DNA of 64,000 nt from Rhizobiales bacterium 63-22 (GTDB lineage Bacteria > Pseudomonadota > Alphaproteobacteria > Rhizobiales > Rhizobiaceae). Shown in pieces: positions 32,374 to 40,454 of this stretch. Each line of letters begins with the position of its first letter. Positions within the stretch are counted from its first letter, which is position 1. A model generated the notes under the pieces. It had not been told where the DNA came from. It saw nothing but the letters and a program-made list of their open reading frames with translations, and made no database searches. The DNA is taken from the NCBI GenBank assembly GCA_001898995.1, contig MKVZ01000004.1, positions 887,445-951,444 of the forward strand, in the 5' to 3' direction. The translations under genes were made by a program, and so were the position numbers.

Positions 32374-32811
32374 TCAGGCGAGCTTGGCATCCAGCGTCAC
32401 TTCGATGGCGCCGAGCGCCTTGGAAAGCGGGCAGGATTCCTTGGCCTTCTTGGCCAGCGCGGCAAAATCGTCGGCGGAAATGCCCGGAACCTGTGCATTG
32501 AGGGTCAATGCGCTGCGCGTAATCTCGAAACCGCCGCCGGAAGCGGGACCGACACTCACCACGGCGCTCGCCTCCAGCTTTTCGGGCGGCGTGCCGTTCT
32601 GGGTCAGCAGCGCGGAAAGCTGCATGGCGAAGCAGCCGGCATGGGCCGCGCCGAGAAGCTCTTCCGGGTTGGTGCCTGCGCGTCCGCTCTCATCTTCGAA
32701 ACGGGCCTTGAAATCGTAAGGAAGGTCCTTCAGCGCGCCGCTCTGCGTCGTCAGCGTGCCTTTGCCTTCCTTGAGCGTGCCTTGCCAGACGGCGACAGCT
32801 TTTCTGTCCAT
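32374..32811 (-). CDS. OsmC-family peroxiredoxin
   Basis: A 145-residue OsmC/Ohr-type protein that reduces organic hydroperoxides using two cysteines. NPEELLGAAHAGCFAMQLS holds the first catalytic Cys, and KAKESCPLSKALGAIEV the second. The arrangement and the EESCP-like context favour OsmC over Ohr. Cytoplasmic, dimeric. GGAGAGTTTCC precedes the ATG. It is downstream of and convergent with the VOC gene. Confidence 0.92.
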   Translation of the reverse strand: MDRKAVAVWQGTLKEGKGTLTTQSGALKDLPYDFKARFEDESGRAGTNPEELLGAAHAGCFAMQLSALLTQNGTPPEKLEASAVVSVGPASGGGFEITRSALTLNAQVPGISADDFAALAKKAKESCPLSKALGAIEVTLDAKLA

Positions 32812-32872
32812 GGAAACTCTCCTTCCTGTCGTTGCTCAAACGATATAGGAGCGTCCGCCCTCGTTTCCAGTA

Positions 32873-34117
32873 TCAGATGGGCTCGCCTTGCAGCAGGCGC
32901 GGCGTATCGCCGGAAAGCCCGGCGGCCTGCCGGATGAAGAAGGATTTGAGGCGCGGCATTCGGTCCACGAGCCCAAGCCCGATATCGCGGACGGACCGCA
33001 CGGCCGGATTGTCGTTGGAAAACAGCTTCGTCAGGATATCCGTGGTGACGCCCATCTGCACCGTGTCGAAGCGGCGCCAGGATTGGTAGCGCTCGAGCGC
33101 GGCGAAGGAGCCGATGTCGAGGCCGAGGCGGGCCGTTTCCACGATGACCTCGGCGATGGCCGCCGCATCGCGGAAGCCGAGATTGAGGCCCTGCCCGGCG
33201 ATGGGGTGAATGCGGTGCGCGGCGTCGCCGACCAGCGCGAAACGCGGCTTGACGAATTCGCGCGCCAGCGTCAGGCCCAGAGGGAAGGCACGGCGCGGAC
33301 CTTCGACATGCAGCGCGCCGAGGCGGTGGCCGAAGCGCTGTTCCAGTTCAGCCTCGAACACGAAATCGTCGGCGTGGATCAGGCGTTCCGCATCGGCGTC
33401 ACGCTCCGTCCACACCAGCGACGAACGGTTTCCCTTGAGCGGCAGGATGGCGAAGGGCCCGGCAGGCAGGAAATGCTCGTCGGCACGCCCGCCATGCGGT
33501 TTTTCATGCGCCACGTTGCAGACGATGCCCGACTGGCCGTAATCCCAGTTGACCGTCCTGATGCCGGCGCGGTCGCGCAGCCGCGAGCGCGCGCCGTCGG
33601 CGGCGATCAGCAGCCGCGCCTCGATCGTATCGCCGCCGGAAAGCGTCACCGAGACGGATTCGCTCCGCGTCTCGAACGTCTCGACGCCGGTGGCTTCGAG
33701 AAAGCTGATGCCCAGTTCGTCGGCCTTTTCGTGCAATGCGGTGTTGAGAACGCGGTTCTCGACCATATGGGCGAAAGGCTCGCCGGGTTGCACGTCGCCG
33801 GCAAAGGTCAGGAAGACGGGCCGCACCGGGTCGGAAACGCGCGAATCGGTTATGACCATTTCCGTGATCGGCTGGGCGTCCGGCAGGATCGCCTGCCAGC
33901 AGCCGAGCCGGTCTAGCATGCGCGAGGCGGCGGCGGCGATGGACGAGGCGCGCGGATCGGTCTTCCACGAACCCGCCGGCGCACCGTCGACCACGGTGAC
34001 GGAGAGGGAGGGGGCGGCCGCCTTGACCGCGACCGCGGTGACAAGGCCGACATAGCCACCGCCCGCGACCAGCAGATCGACGGCGGGGGATGCTTTTCGT
34101 CCTGCATCGGCGCTCAT
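32873..34117 (-). CDS. UbiH/UbiF-type FAD-dependent hydroxylase
   Basis: About 414 residues; a flavoprotein monooxygenase of the UbiH/UbiF/VisC/COQ6 group, which hydroxylates the ubiquinone ring during ubiquinone synthesis. FAD motif LLVAGGGYVGLVTAVAVKA is near the N-terminus, ADGARSRLRDRAGI is the DG motif, and LVGDAAHRIHPIAGQGLNLG is the second FAD site. Which ring position is hydroxylated cannot be told. The frame is open upstream to 34480, but that part overlaps tesB and the palindrome; ATG at 34117 is used. It is divergent from tesB. Confidence 0.88.
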   Translation of the reverse strand: MSADAGRKASPAVDLLVAGGGYVGLVTAVAVKAAAPSLSVTVVDGAPAGSWKTDPRASSIAAAASRMLDRLGCWQAILPDAQPITEMVITDSRVSDPVRPVFLTFAGDVQPGEPFAHMVENRVLNTALHEKADELGISFLEATGVETFETRSESVSVTLSGGDTIEARLLIAADGARSRLRDRAGIRTVNWDYGQSGIVCNVAHEKPHGGRADEHFLPAGPFAILPLKGNRSSLVWTERDADAERLIHADDFVFEAELEQRFGHRLGALHVEGPRRAFPLGLTLAREFVKPRFALVGDAAHRIHPIAGQGLNLGFRDAAAIAEVIVETARLGLDIGSFAALERYQSWRRFDTVQMGVTTDILTKLFSNDNPAVRSVRDIGLGLVDRMPRLKSFFIRQAAGLSGDTPRLLQGEPI

Positions 34118-34152
34118 TGCTTGTCCTTTCGCAGCGGTTTCGCTGGGGTGGC

Positions 34153-34211
34153 GAATCCAAAATTCGTATTCGTTTGGAGCGAGGTTACGAACGAATACGA
34201 ATTTCGGATTC
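34153..34211. repeat. 22-bp inverted repeat between ubiH-like gene and tesB
   Basis: Left arm 34153-34174 and right arm 34190-34211 match with a single mismatch. They enclose 15 nt. The arms contain ATTCGTATTCG and CGAATACGAAT. It is AT-rich, lies between divergent genes and lacks a T-run, so an operator or a small mobile palindrome is more likely than a terminator. See findings. Confidence 0.75.
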
Positions 34212-34268
34212 AAATCCCCACACGAGTGGAGAATATGCTTTATATGCGTCGCAGGAGGCGAACTGTCC

Positions 34269-35204
34269 ATGTCCGAAAACGAAAACTCCGACAATTTCGC
34301 AGCCGGGCAGGCCGTTGCCCAAACCGGCGTCCAGACTGCCGCCATGCGCGAGCTGCTTGCCACGCTCGATCTCGAAACGCTGGAGGTGGACCTGTTCCGG
34401 GGCCGCAGCCCGCAGGTCGGCTGGCAGCGGGTGTTCGGCGGGCAGGTGATCGGGCAGGCGCTCATCGCCGCGCAGCGCACGGTCGATCCCGAACGCCATG
34501 TCCATTCGCTGCACGGCTATTTCGTGCGTCCCGGCGACCCCTCCATTCCCATCGTCTACGAGGTGGACCGCATCCGCGACGGTTCCAGCTTCACCACGCG
34601 CCGGGTGCTGGCGCGCCAGCACGGCAAGGCGATCTTCTCGCTTTCCGCTTCCTTTCAGGTGGACGAGGCCGGTCTCGACCACCAGATCGCCATGCCGCAG
34701 GGGCTGCCCCAGCCGGAAGAGCTTCTGGGCGACCGGGATATCAAGGAACGCTATCTGCAACTCGCGCCGGAAAACGTGCGCAGATACTGGCGGCAGGAGC
34801 GCCCCATCGAGATCAGGCCGGTTTCGCTGACACATTACTTCTCGCGCGAGAAGCTGGCGCCGACGCAGAACGTCTGGGTGCGGGCGATGGGCATCGTGCC
34901 GGACGACCGCGCCCTGCAGGCGGCGATCCTCGCCTATCTGTCCGACATGACGCTGCTCGACACGTCGCTGCATCCCCATGGCCGTTCGATCTTCGACCGT
35001 GACTTGCAGGTGGCGAGCCTCGACCACGCCATGTGGTTCCATCGCCCGTTCAAGCTGGACGACTGGCTGCTCTACACGCAGGATACGCCGAGCGCATCGG
35101 GCGCGCGAGGCTTCAATCGCGGTGCGTTCTACACGCGCGACGGCATTCTGGTGGCTTCAGTGGCGCAGGAAGGATTGATCCGCGTGCATGAGGCGGAAAA
35201 GTGA
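34269..35204 (+). CDS. tesB: Acyl-CoA thioesterase II
   Basis: A 311-residue double-hotdog thioesterase hydrolysing medium- and long-chain acyl-CoA. The N-terminal hotdog has FRGRSPQVGWQRVFGGQVIG and VHSLHGYFVRPGDPSIPIVY. The C-terminal hotdog has ASLDHAMWFHRPFKLDDWLL and REASIA-like GFNRGAFYTRDG, matching TesB. It is about 20 residues longer at the N-terminus than E. coli TesB. The stop codon overlaps the left arm of a 15-bp palindrome. Two large palindromes bracket the gene. Confidence 0.92.
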   Translation: MSENENSDNFAAGQAVAQTGVQTAAMRELLATLDLETLEVDLFRGRSPQVGWQRVFGGQVIGQALIAAQRTVDPERHVHSLHGYFVRPGDPSIPIVYEVDRIRDGSSFTTRRVLARQHGKAIFSLSASFQVDEAGLDHQIAMPQGLPQPEELLGDRDIKERYLQLAPENVRRYWRQERPIEIRPVSLTHYFSREKLAPTQNVWVRAMGIVPDDRALQAAILAYLSDMTLLDTSLHPHGRSIFDRDLQVASLDHAMWFHRPFKLDDWLLYTQDTPSASGARGFNRGAFYTRDGILVASVAQEGLIRVHEAEK

Positions 35205-35247
35205 TCAATTTTTAATCGCTGTATAAATGCGTGATTAAAAATTGATC
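35203..35247. repeat. Perfect 15-bp AT-rich inverted repeat at the tesB 3' end
   Basis: GATCAATTTTTAATC (35203-35217) and GATTAAAAATTGATC (35233-35247) are perfect inverted arms around 15 nt. The left arm overlaps the tesB TGA. As RNA it would be a weak A-U stem without a T-tail, so an operator or a slow 3' end is possible. Confidence 0.8.
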
Positions 35248-35301
35248 TTAACAGTGAATCCGCCGGGGCCAACCGCATGCCGAAGACCGCGTTTCCGCAA
35301 T

Positions 35302-35317
35302 TGGCATGATTTTTGTT
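35302..35317 (+). promoter_or_regulatory. Candidate sigma-54 promoter of amtB
   Basis: TGGCATG-N4-TTGTT matches the -24/-12 consensus TGGCACG-N4-TTGCW with GT in place of the usual GC. It is about 70 bp upstream of the amtB ATG. Nitrogen-regulated sigma-54 control of amtB is common in Rhizobiales. Confidence 0.55.
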
Positions 35318-35384
35318 TCTCTCCATTCGAACAGGTTTTTCCAGCGCAGATGCGTTTGAAGCCGCCATTCGACGGAGATATTCA

Positions 35385-36716
35385 ATGCAGACCACAGGAC
35401 CAATCAAGACAGGAAGAACCGGAGCGGCCGTGCTGCTGGCCGCCGTGCCGGCATTTCTGGCCATGGCCGGAATAGCGATGGCGCAGGATGCGGCACCTGC
35501 CGCTCCCGCTCCGACACCGACGCTCAATGCGGGCGATACGGCATGGATGCTGACCTCGACCGCGCTGGTGCTGATGATGACCATCCCCGGCCTGGCGCTG
35601 TTCTATGGCGGCATGGTGCGCAAGAAGAACGTGCTGTCGGTGGTGATGCAGAGCTTCGCCATCACCTGCCTCGTGTCGATCCTGTGGATGATCGCCGGCT
35701 ATTCGCTGGCCTTCACCGATGGCGGCAGTGCCAACGCTTATATCGGCTCGCTGTCCAAGGCCTTCTTCTCCGGCGTGACGATGGATTCGCTGACGGGTAC
35801 CATCCCCGAATACGTCTTTATCACGTTCCAGATGACCTTTGCGATCATCACGCCCGCGCTCATCGCCGGCTCTTTCGCCGAGCGCATGAAGTTTTCTTCC
35901 ATGCTGGTGTTCATGACGCTGTGGCTGTTCCTCGTCTATGTCCCGGTCGCGCACTGGGTCTGGGGCGGCGGCTTCATGGGGACAGACGGCGTGCTCGACT
36001 TCGCCGGCGGCACGGTGGTCCACATCAATGCCGGTGTTGCCGGTCTGGTGTCGGCGCTCGTCATCGGCAAGCGCGACGGTTACGGCCACACCAACATGGC
36101 CCCGCACAACCTCGTCCTTTCGGTCATTGGCGCGGCCCTTCTGTGGGTGGGCTGGTTCGGCTTCAACGCCGGTTCCGCCGCCGCTTCCAACGCGCTCGCG
36201 GGCATCGCCATGCTCAACACGCAGGTCGCCACAGCGGGTGCCGCACTGGCGTGGATGTTCCTCGAATGGGCGCTCGCCGGCAAGCCCAGCGTGCTGGGCA
36301 TCATTTCCGGCGCCGTGGCCGGTCTTGTCGCCGTGACGCCGGCCGCCGGCTTCGTCAATCCGATCGGCGCGCTCATCATCGGCATCGCGGCCGGCATCGT
36401 CTGCTACCTTGCCGCGGTGAAGCTCAAGCACGCGCTCGGTTATGACGACTCGCTCGATGCTTTCGGCGTCCATGGCGTCGGCGGCTTCCTCGGCGCCGTG
36501 CTCACCGGCCTCTTCGCCGACGCGGCTGTCAATCCGGCGGGAAAGGACGGCAGCATGGCCAAGCAGTTCCTCGGCGCCGGCCTGACGGTCGTCTATACGG
36601 CCATCGTGACCGCCATCATTCTCTATATCATCAAGGCGGTAATGGGCCTGCGTCCGAGCAAGCAGGCCGAAGTCGAGGGCCTGGATATCTCGCTGCACGG
36701 TGAGGCGGTGCAGTAA
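35385..36716 (+). CDS. amtB: Ammonium transporter AmtB
   Basis: A 443-residue trimeric ammonium channel of the inner membrane. A cleavable signal peptide ends about ...MAGIAMAQ, then 11 helices follow from LTSTALVLMMTIPGLALFYG. Pore markers include GGMVRKKNVLSV, AHWVWGGGFM, the first His in AGGTVVHINAGVAG, and the second in HGVGGFLGAVLTG. The ATG at 35385 gives a proper signal peptide. Usually glnK is adjacent, but none is present upstream (180 bp) or downstream. A sigma-54-like promoter precedes it. Confidence 0.95.
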   Translation: MQTTGPIKTGRTGAAVLLAAVPAFLAMAGIAMAQDAAPAAPAPTPTLNAGDTAWMLTSTALVLMMTIPGLALFYGGMVRKKNVLSVVMQSFAITCLVSILWMIAGYSLAFTDGGSANAYIGSLSKAFFSGVTMDSLTGTIPEYVFITFQMTFAIITPALIAGSFAERMKFSSMLVFMTLWLFLVYVPVAHWVWGGGFMGTDGVLDFAGGTVVHINAGVAGLVSALVIGKRDGYGHTNMAPHNLVLSVIGAALLWVGWFGFNAGSAAASNALAGIAMLNTQVATAGAALAWMFLEWALAGKPSVLGIISGAVAGLVAVTPAAGFVNPIGALIIGIAAGIVCYLAAVKLKHALGYDDSLDAFGVHGVGGFLGAVLTGLFADAAVNPAGKDGSMAKQFLGAGLTVVYTAIVTAIILYIIKAVMGLRPSKQAEVEGLDISLHGEAVQ

Positions 36717-36736
36717 AGGAGCGGAACAGCAAAATA

Positions 36737-36767
36737 GCGGGAAGGGCGTTTTTTTCGCCCTCCCCGC
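36737..36767 (+). terminator. First hairpin after amtB
   Basis: GCGGGAAGGGCG (36737-36748) pairs, with one mismatch, with CGCCCTCCCCGC (36756-36767) around a run of seven T. It is the first of two tandem hairpins. Confidence 0.5.
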
Positions 36768-36776
36768 CGAAGCCTG

Positions 36777-36808
36777 AAAGACGCGGGTGCTCCCGCGTCT
36801 TTTTATTT
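36777..36808 (+). terminator. Intrinsic terminator of amtB
   Basis: AAAGACGCGGG (36777-36787) and CCCGCGTCTTT (36792-36802) pair perfectly around TGCT and are followed by TTATTT. Confidence 0.9.
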
Positions 36809-36837
36809 GTCTGGCATGTGCCGGGGGGCGTCCATGG

Positions 36838-36852
36838 TTAATGAGCGATTAA
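36838..36852 (+). promoter_or_regulatory. Candidate CtrA box upstream of ftsK
   Basis: TTAA-N7-TTAA (36838-36841 and 36849-36852) is a perfect full CtrA consensus. It is set in a larger palindrome ATGGTTAA-N7-TTAACCAT, about 90 bp before the ftsK ATG. A near-identical element precedes ftsE at 56739-56753. Confidence 0.6.
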
Positions 36853-36940
36853 CCATCGCCGGGCTAGGATCAGCCCGATTCATTGCGCCCGAAGCGGTTT
36901 CGCCGGGGCGGCAGGCAATTTTCGGTTCGGGACTGGCTAT

Positions 36941-39487
36941 ATGCGGCAAGGATATTCTCCCTCATACCCGCTGCGTGACGAGCGGATCACGGAAGACCGG
37001 CTCCGGCTGACCAATATCTTCCGCAGGCAGTTCTCCATCCTGTTCGGCTTGGGGCTGCTGGCGCTCACCGCCATGGCGGTCGGCGCGCTGGCGACATGGA
37101 ACGTCGCCGATCCGAGCTTCAGCCATGCCACCGACAATCCGGTGACGAATGCGCTCGGCTATCCCGGCGCGGTGTTTTCCGATCTCGCCATGCAGTTCTT
37201 CGGGCTTGCCAGCGTGCCGGCGCTGCTGCCGCCGGCGGTCTGGGCGCTGTTGATGATGATACGCGGCCACATCGGCCGCATGGGTCGGCGCAGCCTTGCA
37301 TGGCTCGGCGCGGCGCTGCTCTTCTCGGCCATCGCAAGCTGCTTCGCCGTGCCGCAGAGCTGGCCGATGCCGATCGGCCTCGGCGGTGTGTTCGGCGACA
37401 TGCTGCTGCGCTTTCCCGGCCTTTTCCTCGGTAGTTTCCCGCAAGGCGCGATCGCTTCCGTCATCGCGCTGGTGCTGGCGGCGCCGGCGGCATGGCTCTG
37501 CCTTTTCGCGAGCGGTATCGTCGGCCGCGACGCGGCGCTGATCAATTCGCCCGTTCCGGCGGAAGCCGTGCCGGCGGACGAGGACTTCGCGGAGGACGAT
37601 GCCGAATCGTCCCGCGGCGGCTTCCAGCTCATCGGCGCGCTGACCCATCTGGCGCTGATGACGACGGCCAATTTCCGGCGGCTGACCGGGCTTGGACGCC
37701 GCCAGCCTTCGGAAGACGATTTCGCCGACATGCGCACCACGCGTTCCGGCCCGGTAGCCGCACGCGGCGGGTCGCGCCGCGAACCCGGCTTCGGCGCGCC
37801 TGCATCGGACGAGCCGCCGTTCGACATGGACGAAGGGCTGGACGATCCCATGAACGAGGCACCGCTGGCCGGGCAGGAATGGCATGAGGCGCCGCCGCCG
37901 CGCCGCCAGCGGGAGGGGCAGGCCGGCCGCGCCGCGCGCGCAGCCCGCGCGCCCACGCCGAGAAGGAACGGCGTTTTCGAACTGCCGTCGCTGCAATACC
38001 TCGCCGAACCGAAGCTGGTGCAGCGCGATCCGTCGCTGTCGAAGGATGTGCTGGAGCAGAATGCGCGCCTGCTCGAAGGCGTGCTGGAGGATTTCGGCGT
38101 GCGCGGCGAGATCATCCATGTGAAGCCCGGCCCGGTGGTGACGCTTTACGAACTGGAACCGGCACCCGGCATCAAGTCCTCGCGCGTTATCGGCCTTGCC
38201 GACGATATCGCCCGCTCGATGAGCGCCATCGCGGCGCGCGTCGCCGTCATTCCGGGGCGCAACGCCATCGGCATCGAACTGCCGAACCCGAAGCGCGAGA
38301 TGGTTTACCTGCGCGAAATGCTGGCGAGCCGCGATTTCGAGCAGTCCAAGGCGAGCCTCGCTCTGGCGCTCGGCAAGACGATCAACGGCGAGCCGGTGAT
38401 CGCCGACATCGCCAAGATGCCGCACCTGCTTGTCGCCGGCACCACGGGCTCGGGCAAGTCGGTGGCGATCAACACCATGATCCTGTCGCTCTTGTACCGC
38501 ATGACGCCGCAGGAATGCCGCCTCATCATGATCGATCCCAAGATGCTGGAGCTTTCGGTCTATGACGGCATTCCGCATCTGCTGACCCCGGTGGTGACCG
38601 ATCCGAAGAAGGCGGTCGTGGCGCTGAAATGGACCGTGCGCGAGATGGAGGACCGTTATCGCAAGATGTCCAAGGTCGGCGTGCGCAATATCGACGGCTT
38701 CAACCAGCGTGTCGGACTGGCGCGCAAGAAAGGCGAGCCGCTGGCGCGCACCGTGCAGACCGGATTCGACCGCAACACTGGCGAGGCGATCTACGAGACG
38801 GAGGAACTCGATCTCGAACCCATGCCCTATATCGTCGTCATCATCGACGAGATGGCCGATCTGATGATGGTGGCGGGCAAGGATATCGAGGGCGCTGTGC
38901 AGCGTCTCGCCCAGATGGCGCGCGCGGCCGGCATCCATGTCATCATGGCGACGCAGCGGCCCTCCGTGGACGTGATCACCGGCACGATCAAGGCCAATTT
39001 CCCGACCCGTATCTCGTTTCAGGTCACATCGAAGATCGACAGCCGCACCATCCTCGGCGAGCAGGGCGCGGAGCAGCTTCTGGGGCAGGGCGACATGCTG
39101 TTCATGGCCGGCGGCGGCCGCATCCAGCGCGTGCACGGTCCCTTCGTCGGCGACGACGAGGTGGAGCGTATCGTCCAGCATCTGAAAACGCAGGGCGTGC
39201 CGGAATATCTCGACGCCATCACCGAGGACGAGGAAGACGACGAGACGGGCGGCGGCCCCGCCGGAACGGGAAACATGGAGGATTCCGACGATCCCTACGA
39301 TCAGGCCGTGGCCGTGGTGCTGCGCGACGGCAAGGCGTCGACGTCCTATATCCAGCGCCGGCTCGGTATCGGCTACAACCGCGCCGCATCGATCATCGAG
39401 CGCATGGAGCAGGAGGGTATCGTCGGTCCCGCCAACCATGCGGGCAAACGCGAGATACTGGTGCCGACCGAGGACGGCGCGTATTGA
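36941..39487 (+). CDS. ftsK: DNA translocase FtsK
   Basis: An 848-residue membrane-anchored DNA pump at the septum. The N-terminal four-helix region covers about residues 30-195, followed by a linker rich in Arg, Glu and Pro (about 205-340). The motor domain includes [19 protein letters not shown] (Walker A), [19 protein letters not shown] (Walker B) and [12 protein letters not shown]. The gamma winged-helix domain ([19 protein letters not shown] onward) reads KOPS-like sequences and contacts XerD. It activates dimer resolution with XerC/XerD. A CtrA-type box lies upstream. Confidence 0.95.
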   Translation: MRQGYSPSYPLRDERITEDRLRLTNIFRRQFSILFGLGLLALTAMAVGALATWNVADPSFSHATDNPVTNALGYPGAVFSDLAMQFFGLASVPALLPPAVWALLMMIRGHIGRMGRRSLAWLGAALLFSAIASCFAVPQSWPMPIGLGGVFGDMLLRFPGLFLGSFPQGAIASVIALVLAAPAAWLCLFASGIVGRDAALINSPVPAEAVPADEDFAEDDAESSRGGFQLIGALTHLALMTTANFRRLTGLGRRQPSEDDFADMRTTRSGPVAARGGSRREPGFGAPASDEPPFDMDEGLDDPMNEAPLAGQEWHEAPPPRRQREGQAGRAARAARAPTPRRNGVFELPSLQYLAEPKLVQRDPSLSKDVLEQNARLLEGVLEDFGVRGEIIHVKPGPVVTLYELEPAPGIKSSRVIGLADDIARSMSAIAARVAVIPGRNAIGIELPNPKREMVYLREMLASRDFEQSKASLALALGKTINGEPVIADIAKMPHLLVAGTTGSGKSVAINTMILSLLYRMTPQECRLIMIDPKMLELSVYDGIPHLLTPVVTDPKKAVVALKWTVREMEDRYRKMSKVGVRNIDGFNQRVGLARKKGEPLARTVQTGFDRNTGEAIYETEELDLEPMPYIVVIIDEMADLMMVAGKDIEGAVQRLAQMARAAGIHVIMATQRPSVDVITGTIKANFPTRISFQVTSKIDSRTILGEQGAEQLLGQGDMLFMAGGGRIQRVHGPFVGDDEVERIVQHLKTQGVPEYLDAITEDEEDDETGGGPAGTGNMEDSDDPYDQAVAVVLRDGKASTSYIQRRLGIGYNRAASIIERMEQEGIVGPANHAGKREILVPTEDGAY

Positions 39488-39560
39488 GGCGCATGGCATC
39501 GGACGGATGCGGGGAACAAGCGCCATACTCGCGACAAAGTGGCGGAGTAGTCGAAAAACC

Positions 39561-40265
39561 ATGATGAGAAAAGAAAGCCTGCCGATGATTTTCCCGCAAT
39601 TTGCCGCACGCCTCTCCGCCGTCGCGAAAGCCGGCCGCCTGCTCGCCGCGCTGGGCGTGGGCGTGTTGGGGGCTGGTCTCGCAGCGCCGGTGCTGGCGCC
39701 ATCCGCGGCCATGGCGCAGGGCGCGAGCGGTGCTGCCGCGGCGCAGCAGATCGCCGATCATTTCTCGGCGGTGCGCACCATGACCGGCGAATTCGTACAA
39801 TTCGGCCCGCGCGGCGAGCAGACCGGAGGCACCTTCTATCTGCAACGTCCGGGCAAGGTCCGTTTCGACTACAAGAACTCGCCGATCCGTGTGATTTCCG
39901 ACGGCGAATCGGTGGTCATCAACAATCGCAAGCTGGACACATGGGATCTCTATCCCCTGTCCAAGACACCGCTCAAGCTCCTGCTGGCGAACAAGATCGA
40001 TCTTGGCGGCGGCCGCCTCCAGAGCGTCAAGCTGGAGCCGGATGCGACGACGCTGGTAGTCGGTGACAAGTCGGTCTTCGGCAATTCCAAGATCACCATG
40101 ATGTTCGATCCCAAGACTTTTGACCTCAAGCAGTGGACGATCACCGACGCGCAGAAGCTCGACACCACCGTCATGGTGTTCAACGTGCGCACCGGCGTGC
40201 GTTTCACCGACGACATGTTCAAGATCGACTATCAGCGCATCGCCACCAAGCAGAAAATGCGCTGA
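39561..40265 (+). CDS. lolA: LolA-type outer membrane lipoprotein carrier
   Basis: About 234 residues with a signal peptide ending near ALAPSAAMAQG, so periplasmic. The mature domain shows FSAVRTMTGEFVQFGPRGE, the LolA-like GTFYLQRPGKVRFDY, and VISDGESVVINNRKLDTWD. LolA carries lipoproteins from LolCDE to the outer membrane. Alphaproteobacterial homologues lack LolB. Starts at 39561, 39564 or 39585 are possible; the AGAAAAGAAAG before 39585 is a fair Shine-Dalgarno. The gene is 73 bp after ftsK. Confidence 0.85.
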   Translation: MMRKESLPMIFPQFAARLSAVAKAGRLLAALGVGVLGAGLAAPVLAPSAAMAQGASGAAAAQQIADHFSAVRTMTGEFVQFGPRGEQTGGTFYLQRPGKVRFDYKNSPIRVISDGESVVINNRKLDTWDLYPLSKTPLKLLLANKIDLGGGRLQSVKLEPDATTLVVGDKSVFGNSKITMMFDPKTFDLKQWTITDAQKLDTTVMVFNVRTGVRFTDDMFKIDYQRIATKQKMR

Positions 40266-40272
40266 CGTTGCG

Positions 40273-40346
40273 CTAGTGGTTTGATTCTGACATTTGCTCG
40301 CCGTCCGATGTCGAATGGGATGCAAATGTCAAATTCGTTCCACTAG
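40273..40346. repeat. 74-bp palindromic intergenic repeat, copy 1
   Basis: The element begins CTAGTGG and ends CCACTAG, with inner arms GACATTTGC and GCAAATGTC around a core of about 24 nt. Near-identical copies occur at 49632-49705 and, inverted, at 53964-54037. It lies downstream of lolA and before xthA. No transposase is present, so it is a non-autonomous element. Confidence 0.9.
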
Positions 40347-40454
40347 TCGGGACAGGAAAGCAGCCGTGCCTGTGGACGGGCGGGCGGCGGCGGTTTTCAT
40401 TCGCGGCAGGGATGATAGTTTACCGGCCATCGTCCGGCATCCGCGAGTCCCGCC

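Noticed and set aside
34118..34480. N-terminal extension of the ubiH-like gene
   Set aside because: It overlaps tesB and the palindrome and does not resemble a flavin hydroxylase N-terminus.
35203..35247. FNR/FixK box
   Set aside because: The TTGAT-N4-ATCAA pattern is not present. The arms are separated by 15 nt and differ from the consensus.
35205..35384. Hidden glnK upstream of amtB
   Set aside because: 180 bp is too short for the about 112-residue PII protein, and no PII-like residues appear in any frame.
36962..39712. 916-residue open frame antisense to ftsK
   Set aside because: Shadow of the ftsK third-position GC; no start signal or domain.
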